A stretch of DNA of 64,000 nucleotides from Sycobia sp. Sy_11 (taxonomy: Eukaryota > Arthropoda > Insecta > Hymenoptera > Epichrysomallidae): positions 2,253,501-2,317,500 of the forward strand of contig JACCIC010000038.1 of the NCBI GenBank assembly GCA_018907035.1. Direction: 5' to 3'. A program made the position numbers and the translations under genes. This document shows, piece by piece, positions 42,198 to 54,689 of the stretch; position 1 is the first letter of the stretch, and every line of letters starts with the position of its first letter. The notes beneath the pieces were generated by a model that was not told the DNA's origin, searched no databases, and was given only the letters and a program-made list of their open reading frames with translations.

Positions 42198-44885
42198 TTA
42201 GCTGGTGGTACCTGTCCAGAAACGAGATGGCATGTTAGGAAGATAGTATTTTTTTATGTTCGAAACATGTACTTTTGTTTTCTTTCTGTCGTCCATGTCT
42301 AGCTCGAAGATAACAGGGGATACTTTGCTGATTATTCGGCATGGAGCAATAAACTTTGGAGCTAGTTTTGCTACAAATCTATACGGCCCTGATGATAATA
42401 TATGATTCCTTTTGGAAACCGTCTCGTTTTTCTCAAACGATGCTTCTCTTCTATTTTTTGTTATAGTGTTGTGCCTGTTTCTCGCGGTCTGCACATAAGT
42501 ATTTCCTGACTAATTCATGAATGACTAGTAACCTCTTCATTCGACTTAGCCAGTCAGCAGGTGTTAATATCTGACGTGGTTGGTTGTTTGTGGGATGTTT
42601 CTGTACGTGGGCATCTCCCTTGGGTTTCTATTAAAATTCAAGAAGGCTGGTGAGGCTTGCGTACTTGCATGCACAGACATTCTTTTACGCAGATTAAGAT
42701 CATACCTTTGAATGTGCGGTTTATTTGCTCTATAGGGTTCGCCTATGAATGGTATGGTGCTATCAGCTGTTATATTATTCCGAGTTCGTCGAGCCGCTAT
42801 TTGACTAACTTGTTGGCGAACTCGGTGCAATTGTCAGAGATTAAAAACTTGGGGCAGCCCCATTTAAATACCACTAGTTCTTCCAGCTCTTTAACTGTCC
42901 CTTGCCCTGTTGCCTTGCGTAGTGTTCGAAACTCCACGTATTTGGCGAATAGGTCCTCGAAGAGTAACGGATATCGGTGTTGACCTTTACTGGCAGGAAA
43001 TGGATCCATTATGTTAATTGCCATTTTTGTCCATGGCCCTTTCACATATCTGTCTGTCATTAGGCCGGTTAGTACCTTCTGAGAGACATTGTAAAGCTGA
43101 CACTCTGGGCAGTGCTTTATATAGCTGTAAATATCTCTCCGCATTCCTGGCCAGTAATAGTCTCAAGAAACCTTATGTAGTGTTTTTTCAACACCAAAAT
43201 GTTCTGATGTCGGCTTGTTGTGACATTAGAACATTATTCGCTGCCGATCTTTGGAAGAGATGACGATCTTCCAGTCGTCTTTCCTGGGACCTAGTACGTC
43301 CGAGTAGACGTTCGGGCGATGTTTCAAGAGGATGTTCTTTTAAATGCTCGGATTCAAGCGGCAATGGTAGCTGTTGGCGATGTCTCTGTGGTAGGGGGGT
43401 GTGAGATTGCATCTGGCACCTTGTGAGGGACTCCTTTTTTATGAATGATCTTCATATTATAGGCCTGCAACGCTGTGGCCCATCTTGATAATTTGCCCGT
43501 AGGATTTTTTAGCGTATGCAGCCATTTTAGGCTACTGTGATCCATGATCCCCGTGAATTTTTCTCCCATCAGGTAGCCTCTAAATTTCTCTACGGCCCAG
43601 AGTACGAAGAGGTACTCTTTTTCGATCACCGTGTAGTTTATCTCCGCCTTAGTCAATGCCCTGCTCGCATAGGCGATAGGTTGTTCTTCATTATACGTGT
43701 CTTGACTAAGCACGGCACGGAGGGCGTATTTGATGGCATCGGTTTGTAGGATATAGGGCTTACTCTGTATGAGGCGCGCTAGTACGGGAGCTTGCGTTAG
43801 CAAGATACGCAGTTGGTTAAATGCGTCTTCCTGGGTTTTGTCCCAGTGCCATCATCACGTTCTGCCGTAAAAGTTTACTTAGTGATGGCTTTATGTCCGC
43901 TAAAGATTTTATAAATCGGGCATACCATCCTACCATGCTGAGAAAAGTTCTCAGCTGTTTGATGTTCGTTGGGGTTGGATATTTCGTAACGGGCTTTAGC
44001 TTGTCGGAGTCCGTACGCAGTCCGTCTTTATACCACATAACCCAGGTAACGTACCTCCGGGCAACAAAACTCAGACTTCTCCTTATTAATTTGACTTCCA
44101 ACCTGATTAAGGCTGACCAGTATCGCTTCTAATTGCTGAGAATGTTTCTCGAACGTATTCATGGCGATAATAATGTCGTCCATATAGACGAATACGCATG
44201 GTTGCCACTACGGTCCGAACACGACATGCCGCGTTGGAAACTTGCTAGGGCGTTGGTCAGCCCATATGGAATTCTGGTATATTGAAACAGTTCTTTCTGC
44301 GGGACTGCAAAGGCAGTTATTTCCTTACTAACGTTATCTAAAGGAATCTGGTGATATACCTGGCTCAAGTCTATCTTAGAAAAATAACAAGCGTCACTCA
44401 GATTATCCAATAGGAGAGGGAGGATGTGAGGAAAAGGATATGCATCCTTCTTTGTTACCTGGTTAACTGCCCTGTAGTCTATACAGAACCTGATCATGCC
44501 GTTCTTTTTCGGCACGATCACCGGACAACTGCTCCACAAGCTCTCCGAAGGTTCTATGATGCCTTCGGCGAGAAGTCTGTCGACTTCTGCGTGGGCCTAC
44601 CTTCAGAATTTTTCCGGTGTGCAGCGGAGGCGCTGTTTAATAGATCGATTGCGTTGTACGTCTATGTGATGAGGGGGCATCTGTGCGAGCCTTCAAGCCC
44701 CTGTTTGTTCCGGTATCAGCTGATCTAGTAGCCGGTTCTGTTCTTGTGTTTTGTTCTGTTTCTGTTCTCTGCTCCAACGTGCCAACCCGATTTACTGCTG
44801 CTAAGGCAGTGATTGCCTGTACTTGGTTATTCGCACGCGTCAGAATGTGTCTTACTATATTTCTAGGCGTACATAGGACAATAGA
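42198..44885 (-). pseudogene. pol: G2 pol: reverse transcriptase, RNase H, integrase (broken)
   Basis: Reading down the minus strand: a lead-in ITALAAVNRVGTL near 44830, LLAEGIIEPSESLWSS near 44560, RT with RFCIDYRAVNQVTKKDAY and FSKIDLSQVYHQIPLD (44500-44330), and LFQYTRIPYGLTNALASFQ. A frameshift precedes VYMDDIIIA (near 44180). Connection domain (LRTFLSMVGWYARFIK), RNase H with an intact ILQTDAIKYAL and GIMDHSSLKWL (43780-43500), and integrase (HCPEC, FLISDNCTEF near 42830) follow. Asn replaces the first catalytic Asp (INIMDPFP). The end (LSSGPYRFVAKLAPKF, VHVSNIKKYYLP) stops at 42198. The frame is broken at several points; protease is absent. Confidence 0.85.
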
Positions 44886-47858
44886 TTTTTTTTATAATTT
44901 AAGTATTGTTTATATAATTATATATACATAATGTATATACAATTTACTATATAATTATGGATTAAAATTCCATTTATTATACCTTAATGTTATATTCGTT
45001 AATATACACGTCTATTATAAAATTTATAAATCTGATTAAAAATTATACTATCTATACTTAGACTTATTCACAACTTATAATTATCAGTCTTTCTTAGTTT
45101 AGAGTTAGTTTATTTTATTAAAATACTGTATTTTTAATCTATATTCTTTTTCAATCAAACTTTACTTTATTTTTATTTACTTGTATAATTTTGATTTTAA
45201 CCCGAATTCTAAATTTATCGTTATCTCTGGTAAGTATCTTCTTTCTTTTTTCTTTTGTTTATTGAATAATGTTATGACTATTTTTATTATGTAGTTTATT
45301 ATGTTTTTTTCTATTGTAGTGAAAAATTGTAAAAGTTACTAAATATTTTTTCTTTTTTTTGTTGAGGTTGAAAGAAAAAATGTAATTGTTTTCAGTAGCC
45401 TGCAGTGACAGAAAGAGAAAAAAATTAAGAAAAATTTCAAAAAAAAATTGTTGAAGTTAAAATAATTTAATTTAGAATGCTTCTTAAGAACTTATGAAAA
45501 CAGAGAAAATTTCAACAAAAAATTTTTTTCTTGATTGTTTATGCAAAAGAATTATTTATAATTTTTTTAGTTATTAAATAAATGAGATTTATGTCCTGGT
45601 CAGCCTTCTTAATTGGTTATTTTAAATGTGAAATTTATTGTCCGATCCTTTTTCCAACTTGTATGTTATTTATTTATTTATTGAATTATTATTATCAATT
45701 ATTTAGGTTGTTTATGTTATAAATAATCCTCTATTACTTCTGTGTCATCTGGTTTTGCTTATGCTCGAATAGTTTCCTTGTAGTTATGTCTTGATTTTTG
45801 TTATTTATTATTAATTATTATTTAAATTATTTATTATTTCATAAGCTGCTAATTATTTAATTAATACCTGTAGATTGACTACCAAGCTGGACAATCTCTA
45901 ATGTCCTTCGTTGACAGAAAGAAAGAATTTGCTGTTTTAATTTTAAATTATTTAAGAACCTTGTTTATTTAAAAAAAATTTTATTTATACTATTATTGGT
46001 TTTAAATCGTTATTATTATGGTTTTATATTTCCTGGATATTTTTTCTATGGTCTCATAGCTGTTCAAGTTCATCTCGTATAAGCGCACCTTGTTATCCCT
46101 CATATTTGTATCTATGCAAGCTTATCTCGTGAACGCTTTATCTATATGTCTATTTATTTATTTAATTAAAAGAAAGTTTTTTGTAAATAGCTTACCATCT
46201 ATTTTTGCTCCTGGGCTTTCAAGCGTTCGACAGAAGAAAAAAAGAATAAGAATCTAATATCAAAATTATGGTTGCCAAAAAAATTGTTTATTCAACTTTA
46301 TTATTATTTAATATCTTGTTTATTGAAAATTTATTAATATTATAATTGTCTTGTGTTCTCAATAAATTTTTATTACCACATTTATTTTAAAATCTTACCT
46401 CATAGTAGGAACGCATTTTCACACATTATATTCTTTTTATGACAGTTACACTAATCCCATACTGGCAAGTGTTAATTGTTTATTTATTACTTGTTAGCTT
46501 TCAGTTCCTTTTACCTATTGTTAGAGTACTTTGTAGTGAAAGTGCGATATTTACAACCAGTTCTGTCCGGCTGTACGTTATATGACACAGAGACTTCGTG
46601 TGATACAAATACACTTGAAGTATTTTTGCCAAAATTTATAATTAGTTATAAATAATTCCCAATTGAATTACCACTATGGCTGTGGTTCACACGAGTCTAA
46701 TGAGATTTGTTGGGCGAGAAAATTTCTCTTTCTTCCCACACTTTAGATGGTTTTATTCTCACCTATATGCACTACACTTGACATATAAGTTATACGTGCA
46801 CTGCATGCCTGGTATAGCAGACAGATGTTACCTTTTTGTAAGTGTTAAAATCACTGGCACTTTCACTGACTTTTATTAAACATAATGAGATGCTAGATTG
46901 GAAAAGGCGTGTACTAGCAGGAACTTTCGCTGATTATCTTTGGCTTGCACAGGAGTAAATCACACAATGTACATACAGATAAACACTTATATCACCTCTA
47001 TTAAATATAAAAACAATTAAATACAACGTCTACCAATTCAACTTTGGCGTATCGATGATTCTCCTGTTTCTCAGCTTACCAGTTAGCAAAAGAAAATAAA
47101 TTACCTTTAAAAAGCTCTACTGTTAAGTATTACATGTTTGGTTTTTTCAGTCAGAATTGGTATTTCTCATTGAATCGTTCTAAATTTTGTTTCCACCATA
47201 GGTACAGTTTTTCTAAGCAACATGTGTTTTGAAGAATCAAGAAATTCGATCTTTTTTTGTAATTTCTCAGTCTGCAAAAATCTGTAGGTATTGGCATGCA
47301 TACATCGTGGCCGCTATCAGCTGTTACTGCTCAATCAAATAGGTTTGTAATGCCAGTAGTGCAACCTGATCGTGCAGATTTCCCAGGGGTATTTGCCACT
47401 AGCTTCTTCAAGCAAGTGAGCTGGACGACAGTGAGAACGGCAGTCGTACACCGTTCAGAATTTTTAAATTAGTAATAGTGATTATGTACATATAAAATAT
47501 TTCATAGAGATATATAGCATATACAAAATATATAGAATATAATATGTAACATATAATAAATGGTAAATATATAGATTAAGTAGAGTGCATATTTATCTTG
47601 AAAATAGATTTATAAATATAATGTAAATAAATATAAAGTATATAAAGTAAATTGAATGAAATTTTATAAATATTGTCATGTACATAAGCTATTTAAAATT
47701 ATATCACTTATGCATATATTAATATTATTATATTTTTATTATTATATTTAGTTTACGGGAACACGACTGACTCGACATTAACTTTATTAACATTTACATT
47801 TAATATATACTTTTAACAGTTACGTCATATTGAATCTTTTGCGAGGGAAAAGCGAATT
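44886..47858. other. AT-rich DNA replacing G2 gag and protease
   Basis: Element similarity ends abruptly at about 44885 and reappears at the leader near 47860. The 3 kb between is AT-rich and unrecognised. Loosely related ga-cagaaagaa segments at about 45405, 45913 and 46225 hint at an old internal duplication of roughly 300-500 bp. No gag zinc knuckle or other coding signal is visible. It may be one or more nested insertions joined to a deletion. Confidence 0.5.
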
Positions 47859-48120
47859 TTAAGGAGAGGGGGCGGGAGGAGTATTCATCTCATCAGTCTT
47901 GCTGGCCACGTCTGCTACGAGCAATGTCGCTACTGCGCAAGTTCGTGCACCGCTCTCTAATATGGCCGTACGTGTCGGCCACGTGCGCATTAAACGACAC
48001 GTTTTGAAATTTTCATTTTCACGTCGTGTCTCGTAGTTTACCATTTCTTACGCGAACTATCCTACTACCGTGCGCGACTCAGGCTCGCTGGAATGATATA
48101 TTTTTATATATGTCCATCGA

Positions 48121-48140
48121 GCCTGACGTGTTGGGCGCCA
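48121..48140 (-). other. G2 primer-binding site
   Basis: The minus strand reads TGGCGCCCAACACGTCAGGC just inside the 5' LTR, sharing the first eight bases with G1's site. The leader continues to about 47860 with a 61-codon open frame (48044-47859) that has no recognisable product. Confidence 0.7.
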
Positions 48141-48142
48141 TT

Positions 48143-50399
48143 TTACAACCCGACTTTTGCGGGCGCTTACCTTCGAGATCTCTGGTGGTGTCGGCGTCGC
48201 TGGAACTGGAAAACGGGGAACGGGAAACTGAAATAACTACAATTGATGTCTTTCGAAACTATGTCACACAGTATTTCGCGCACCAAATAGGAACGTCAAT
48301 CCCGCACTGCGTAATCAAATATTTTTTTCTCTTTTTTTCTCTTCACCACTATTAACCCGTCTGCGTCATTCTGACACAATAAAGGGGAATTCTTCCCTAG
48401 TCGGAAGTCGCAGGATTAACTCCGAAATTCAGCGAAAATTTATTACATTCCATCAAAACTTTATTTAAGAAATTTTATTTAATAATAGTCACCACTACTC
48501 TATATGTAATTTAATAAAAATTTAATTTAAAAAAAAAAAACTTACCATTCTGCCATTCAACATAATTAATAATATAAAAAATAATCAGTAATAATATCAC
48601 CTCCATGAATATATATATATATTGATACTCATCACATTAATTTTCATTAATAATTATCATCTTCATCATGAATATATCTTTAAAATCTTAATTGGATCTC
48701 CTTCAATCTATTTATTTCACTTTACTTCCTCAATCTTATTTCCTCAATCTTACTTCCTCAATTTTATTTCCTCAATTCTGAATTTTGTTTCTCTCTCTCT
48801 CTCTCTCTCTCTCTTTCCACACTACTTTTAGAATTTAATAAATTTTTTTTTTTACAATAATTTCTTATCAATCCTCACTCACCACCGATACTTAAATAAA
48901 CACACCACAATTTAATAATTCTCAAAAAAAACTAAGAGAGAATCGCACAAAAGAAAAGAACTTTAATTTCTTCTACTCCCGACAAGTCAGAAATCAACTA
49001 CTCTCTCCAGAAAATTAACATCCCCTCTTCCTTCAAATATCGCCAATTTATTATTTCCTGGCGGGCGCCAATTACCTTATTTAATTTATTAAACACGCTA
49101 ATTTATTATTAGGTTCCCACCTTTACTACTTAAGTCTTCATCCGGTTCCGCTTCCTTCCTATAACTCCTGATTGGAGCAATTAATCTGCCCTTTCAATTA
49201 TTCATTTGAATTTCGCGCGCGAATGTGCTTAATTCATTTGAAGCCGGTAAGATCGGCCATCTACCGGACGCGTAACGACATTCCTATACATCTCTTTTCT
49301 TTCATTAATGCCTGAAATGCATATTCTATGCATTCGTATACATTCCGGTAGTCCTTTTTCCGTTCCGCTCTCCACCTCGCCGCCTACGTTAGAGAGCGCT
49401 ACTGCGCAACTCGCACATTATATGTGATTAATATGTGTGTCGTGTCATCGTACATCTCTCTTATATCATCTAAAAGGAGTCCTGCACCTTACAACAATAC
49501 TTCATATGAGTGCTAACCTCCAAATGGTTTGAGAAGATCAATTTATTTTATATATTTCTGATAAAATTATTTTATTTAAATGTGCTTGATTTAATCATCT
49601 TTTCTTTTTTCAGATCATTTAGTAACCTAAGTGACGTATCCCATACGTCACAACTATTAACAATTTATTCTTAACAATTCGCGAACAACAAATATTACAT
49701 CGAATACGGAATTATAATCTCGCGAATTACATATAGTTGTTTTCCGCGCGGCGACGACAATCACCACGGAGCGGCTTCCGCGGACATGGATGGATACGGC
49801 AGGGAGGGAAAGGGGGGACGCGACGGGTAGTAGCTTGAGCACGGGACGCTCGCGCGCACGGTCGTAAAACGATGGCACGCGCTCATGCCGGGACGTACAC
49901 TTCACATAATAATATAATAAGAGGCTACTTGCTGATGAGTCCATGGCGCCGCTGCTTCCTCTCGTGCTGAACCTCCTCTCGTTCTTCTTTCGATTCGAGA
50001 TCTTCTTGCTCTCTTACTAATTCTCTCTCTCTCTTTCGTTAGAGCTTCCTTCCTTCCTTCTGTCTCGTACACTCGGTGAGCTTTCGGAGATCAAGTTGAG
50101 CCGATCGTGAGGATGGTCGCTCGATCTGGTGTGGCTGCTCGGGATTTGCCGATGTAGACGCAGATGGGGGTATCGGGATGATCAGGATGCGGCTGGCGTC
50201 AATGGGCGACAGGCTCGAGAGAGAGTTCTACTATTTCGGGAGTTTCTCTTCCCAACGCAACTGTCTTCCTCGGCAGTTCAGAAAAAAAGAAGAATTCGAT
50301 TTCCTCCTTTGTGCGTGCACGCGCGCACTCTCGCGGATCGCGCTTCACGCATTTTCGCCTTCACTCGCGAACATTTGGTTTCGCAACCGCGGACCGGCA
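48143..50399 (-). repeat. G2 5' LTR, interrupted
   Basis: Two colinear blocks (48143-48261 and 49653-50399, together about 865 bp) match the LTR at 37891-38654. They are separated by a solo LTR. CT-rich tracts and a GC-rich block near 49790-49870 are absent from the 3' LTR. Plus-strand ORFs crossing it (for example 50129-50479) have no coding meaning. Confidence 0.85.
48262..49652. mobile_element. Solo LTR of an unrelated element, inserted in the G2 5' LTR
   Basis: 1391 bp starting TGTCACACAG and ending ACGTCACA, flanked by ACTA on both sides (48258-48261 and 49653-49656), a 4-bp target duplication. The G2 LTR sequence joins exactly when this block is removed. Termini TG...CA with no internal coding region fit a solo LTR left by recombination between two LTRs. 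It contains a CT microsatellite (about 48791-48813). Orientation cannot be set from termini alone. Confidence 0.8.
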
Positions 50400-50418
50400 G
50401 TTGGGCCAGTCATAATAT

Positions 50419-50472
<54 letters not shown>

Positions 50473-50714
50473 TGTATAAAATGGTCGACAAAATATCAAC
50501 TTTTTGAAGTGAACGCTACATTGAAGCAGCTTTTTATACAGAAGCGATGATAGGTAAATTACGGTGAACTATTTATAGTAATATACATTTTTACATAGAG
50601 AGTACTTTTTACTTAGATATTATTGAATTGCTTATGAAATCGGTTAAATTATTATATCGGGCGAAGCCGAGAACATTGAAAGGTATCCATAAGCTGTCAG
50701 AGTAGGAATAACAA
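50400..50714. other. Flank of G2 with (TA)n microsatellite
   Basis: (TA)n at about 50421-50471, then non-coding sequence with a cgggcgaagccgag motif near 50660 that may belong to the adjacent dispersed repeat. Confidence 0.55.
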
Positions 50715-51036
50715 ACTTCTTTAGCATACGAATCCCAAAGTTAGATATCGCGATTCAACTGCGCTAACCTGGTATTTATACTGTAAGCGGACTACCTTGA
50801 GTTGATATTCGTGATTCAAGACACCACCTACTGGCCGCTGATGAAACTGACTGCTAAGACCGTTAACTTAATTCATTGATGAAAGTAACATGATTTTCAA
50901 TAAAAACATAGCCTACCACCTTTCGAAGATAATATAGAATCTATATGTCAAATTTCAGAGCAATCGGTTCTGTGGTTTTTTTGTTTATCGTGTACAAACA
51001 AATACACACTTTGTCTTTCAAAATTAGTATGATATG

Positions 51037-51037
<1 letters not shown>
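50715..51037 (-). repeat. Dispersed repeat, copy 2 (inverted relative to copy 1)
   Basis: The reverse complement aligns with 36420-36745 along its length. Ends in a (TA)n tract at about 51039-51064. The cgggcgaagccg motif about 50 bp outside the aligned part is reminiscent of Helitron ends in insects (recollection), so a Helitron-like origin is possible but not shown. Confidence 0.6.
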
Positions 51038-51068
<31 letters not shown>

Positions 51069-51457
51069 TTTTTATTTATACTTTAGTTATACAATAACCG
51101 CGTTGCCTAATCTCGCTTACTTCCCGATTATCTAATATTTCCCGGTTTTCTCTAAGTTAACGAGATGCGTTTTCAACGCAGTCCGTGACACTTGATTCAG
51201 TCAATAATTTTTTAACTCTTGTAATATTTATTTACTTAAAATAAAAAATTATATTTACGTGCATTTAGGTAGCGCATATCATTTAATCAGAATTTATAGA
51301 CTAATTTCTATATATTCTATATTATGACGTATACGATCGACAATTAACAATTAGTAATTATTAATATAATTTTTATACATTAATTATTCTAAATTTTAAT
51401 GTCAAACACCTCTGTTCAACATAAAAATATTTTATTTCGAAAAAAAAATGTTAGTCT

Positions 51458-51530
51458 TCGATTAGTATCGAAAATCCACGATCCTATGATTCGCAAGTTA
51501 ATGCATTATCTACTATGCTGAAACGCAATA
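51458..51530 (-). repeat. tRNA-like remnant (SINE or decayed tRNA)
   Basis: On the minus strand an A-box-like AGCATAGTAGATAATGC is followed about 30 bases later by a B-box-like GTGGATTTTCGATAC. Spacing fits a tRNA but the acceptor stem does not pair, so no functional tRNA is claimed. Confidence 0.35.
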
Positions 51531-51611
51531 TTTGATTACGATACTATTCTTTGCATATGACCGCATATTTCTTAACATCATATAATATATAAACAAAACA
51601 TAAAACAAACT

Positions 51612-52820
51612 CAGCGTGTCCCAAAAGTTTTAAGTTTGGGGGTACAAAATATGCAATACATATATAAATTTTCAACAAACTTATTCTTCAAAATAGTCTT
51701 CATAAGAAGTCGTATACAAGTTGGCATGATCTTTCGGTCCCTTCATGTCTTTTAAAAACTCTACTTTTTAATTTTATTGTCACAGTATCTTGAATCTCGT
51801 CTATCGACGCAAAACGATTCCTTTTCAGATCCATTTTTAATTTTCGAAACAGGAAGTAGTTAGGGGGAATCCAATCAGGAAAGTATGGTGAGTAGCTGAG
51901 TACAGGAACCATTTTTTGGGCCACAACTTGAGTGTTAGTTGCCGCGGTATATGCCGGTGTATTATCGTCCAAGAGGAAAAAAGAGCGGTCTTTCTAGAAT
52001 TCGGGTCTAACACACGTAATTCTTTTACATAAGTGAGTAAGCACTTGTTGGTGGAATGCAATAATCACAGTAGTGCAATAAAATGATTAGCATTAACAAT
52101 AAAAAATGATTAGCATTGTCTTAACTTTTCATTTTTGAAAGTGTAATTTTTGTCGCTGCGAGTTTTCGCCGACCCACTCAGCCCTTTGAGTTTCATTGCA
52201 GGGTCAAAATGCAAAACATCAACTTTCATGACCAGTTTTAATTGTTTCAAGAAAAATTGACTGCGCTTCAATAATTTCCAGTAAGTCGCATGCTGAGAAA
52301 CTCGTTGCTCTCACTTTTCCATAGTTAGCGCGTATGGAACGAAACGCACGCACAACTTGGATTGTGGTATTCCAGTACTAATATACTATACAATATTAAA
52401 GTTACGGTTCAATATAGAATTTCGGTTATCCTTTAACGTAGCTTCGATTTTGTGGATGTTATTGTCACTCTTTGAGACGCATAGTCACTCGTTTCTTCCG
52501 TCGTCTTCCGACATTCTACCTACTCTCTACCTGCCGAGAAAAAGGTTATACCACCACAAAATAGTAGCACGAGATATAACACATTCACCATAAGTCACTT
52601 TTAATATTTCCTTCGTTTTCATTGCACTTTTACCAACTTTAAAGAAAAATTTAATTGCAACACGTTGTTCGTTTTTTTATACATCTTAAAAAATGACAGC
52701 TATCACTTTGATACTCCCATGTAAACTCCTACTGAACTGCTAGTGGCTAAAGTTTCATGAAGATGGTGAAAATAATACGGATTTTATTCTCGTAGTCTTA
52801 CAACTTTTGGACACATTATG
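51612..52820 (-). mobile_element. Mariner element, decayed full length
   Basis: 1.2 kb with imperfect terminal inverted repeats: left CAGCGTGTCCCAAAAGTTTTAAG, right (minus strand) CATAATGTGTCCAAAAGTTGTAAG, with TA after the right end. The minus-strand transposase is visible in pieces: a GHES-type segment and MKLKGLSGSA near 52190, then MDDNTPAYTAATNTQ, LSYSPYFPDWIPPNYFLF and KRNRFASIDEIQD at 51970-51760. The catalytic Asp of DDNTPA and of FPD are kept. Same family as 26770-27335. Confidence 0.82.
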
Positions 52821-54599
52821 TAAAAGCGCAAGAACCGAAAATAGCCCGGTAAAATCTCAAAGCATCTACAGGAACGTCTAATAACGCAAAAGGTCTAAAT
52901 AGAAGTGGGTTGGCTTGCACGTACCATGATGAATAAAAATATGGTTGCAAGTACCGCCGGCCAAATTTTCAATTTGAGCCCGCCGAAGAAAGGGTTCCTT
53001 GTACTGCTGATTTTCTGGCTCTAAGAAATAGCAGCAGCAACGGCAGTAACAGCTACTTCTTTCCTTAACCCCTCCCTCTCCAGATTCTCCCGGTAATGAA
53101 AAGTCTGACAAGACTAAGATTCTCCTGTTTGCTCGAAGAAAGACGATTCTGCGCGCTCCTTTTTTTATTTGCAACCTCTATATATCTGGAATATAATGAT
53201 TTTCCAACTTCCAAAAAATTCTAGTTTTTATACGTGCAAAGTATCTGCGCCCGACTAATGTTACGTCAAATAAATAAAGTTTTTTGAATTGCCAGGTCAA
53301 AATTTTTTAAAGGACTTTTATCATTTTTAATTTAGGTTGCACTCTACAGACTGATAGGTCGAAAGTCATAAAATGTAGTATTTTTTAATATGAAATTCGT
53401 CATTAAAAAAAGAAGATTTGTGATGTTTAATGTGTCCTTTTAAACTTTTAGTTTATTTATGCAACGTTTTTATTGTATTTATTTCTATATATCTATGTCT
53501 CGATTTGTGTGCAAGCTTGAATTAAGCTTTCAAATTAAGTATCTATATACTAAGTAGATTTTCTTAATATTTATAAGTATAGAGTAAATATTCTTAAGAG
53601 TTTTTATTTCGTTATAAATATATATATAGAAAAACTATAAATAAGTATTTCTGCAATTTCTTTTTTAATTAGTATTATAAAACTATTATTACTAATCGGA
53701 GAACACAATTACAATATGTATATTAAATATAATGGTATCATATTAAACATTTAACATATAGCATTATTAAATTCAGTTAGGTTAAAAAATTTAAATTGTA
53801 GTTGCACATTGAATGGGACTAATTCTTTTAGAACAATTCTTTTAGAAAATCATAAAAGATAATAAATAATCATAATCATATATTAAGATATCAATCAAAT
53901 GATATCAATCCATATATAGTTAGTTATATTCGATTAAAATAGAGTATTTTTTTAATTATTATACCGTGACAAATTAAGTAACGACCAAAATTTAGGATAT
54001 TTGCGACTCTTTAAAACTATGTGCATAAAGCCTAATTTCTTTAAGTAGCTTGCAAAAATTTGTTGATCTCAGTATTACCTGGTATAAAAGCCCATGACTA
54101 GGAATTTCATAAATATTTTCAACATTATTTTTCTTAAGAAAAGTAAATATAATCTGTCAAAAAAATTATGAACTACTTTTTTGTGTACGTTAAAATAAAA
54201 ATAAAGAAAGAACTGCAAATTTTTTAAGACTTAAAAGTATTTGAATTACTCACAAAATATATTAAGTTGTAATTGCAACACAGCAGAAATACAAAACTTG
54301 ATTTGAACTAAATAAAAAGAGCAAATAGTACCTTTAATTATTAGTCAAGTTTTCAATAGATTAAGCCAATATCTTGGAAATGCTTGCAAATTTGCGTCAT
54401 AAGTTAGCTACAGGTACATATTAATCGCAATCATATTCAAACGTTTGCGAGAGTTATACCTTAGGTCTTCAAAGTTCGCGACGACTACGTGCGTAAAATT
54501 TGGGCACAAATGTGCGCGCTGAGAATTGGCAAGCGGACAGGGGTTTCTGAGAACTGCAGTATAAGGAAATCAATTGAACAGAGGAAGAGAGGAGATATA
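52821..54599. other. Spacer, mostly AT-rich
   Basis: 52880-53180 has somewhat higher GC content and a 98-codon minus-strand frame, but with low-complexity CYCRCCCY-type sequence and no recognised domain. The rest is AT-rich with nothing found. Confidence 0.5.
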
Positions 54600-54613
54600 G
54601 AGAAGGAGTGAGC

Positions 54614-54645
54614 AAGAGAAAGAGAGGGAGGGAGGGAGGGAGAGG

Positions 54646-54682
<37 letters not shown>
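54614..54682. repeat. (GA)n / (GGGA)n microsatellite
   Basis: Purine tract of gggagg units passing into a pure GA run. Read on the minus strand it yields a Ser-Leu repeat ORF that is not a gene. Confidence 0.85.
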
Positions 54683-54684
<2 letters not shown>

Positions 54685-54689
54685 CAAAG

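Larger units (their letters stand above)
37891..50399 (-). mobile_element. G2: Gypsy-type LTR element related to G1, minus strand
   Basis: Two matching LTRs (37891-38654, and 48143-50399 interrupted by a solo LTR) enclose pol (44885 down to 42198) and the third ORF (42193 to 39728). A primer-binding site (48140-48121, TGGCGCCC on the minus strand) follows the 5' LTR, and a polypurine tract (38670-38655) precedes the 3' LTR. Pol and third-ORF proteins are close to G1's. Gag and protease are missing, replaced by about 3 kb of AT-rich DNA. The 3' LTR abuts a (TA)n tract, and I could not see a matching target duplication. Confidence 0.88.

Noticed and set aside
50129..50479. 116-codon ORF ending in an Ile-Tyr run
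   Set aside because: Lies in the G2 LTR and reads into a microsatellite.
54469..54687. 72-codon ORF with a Ser-Leu run
   Set aside because: Encoded by a GA/CT microsatellite.
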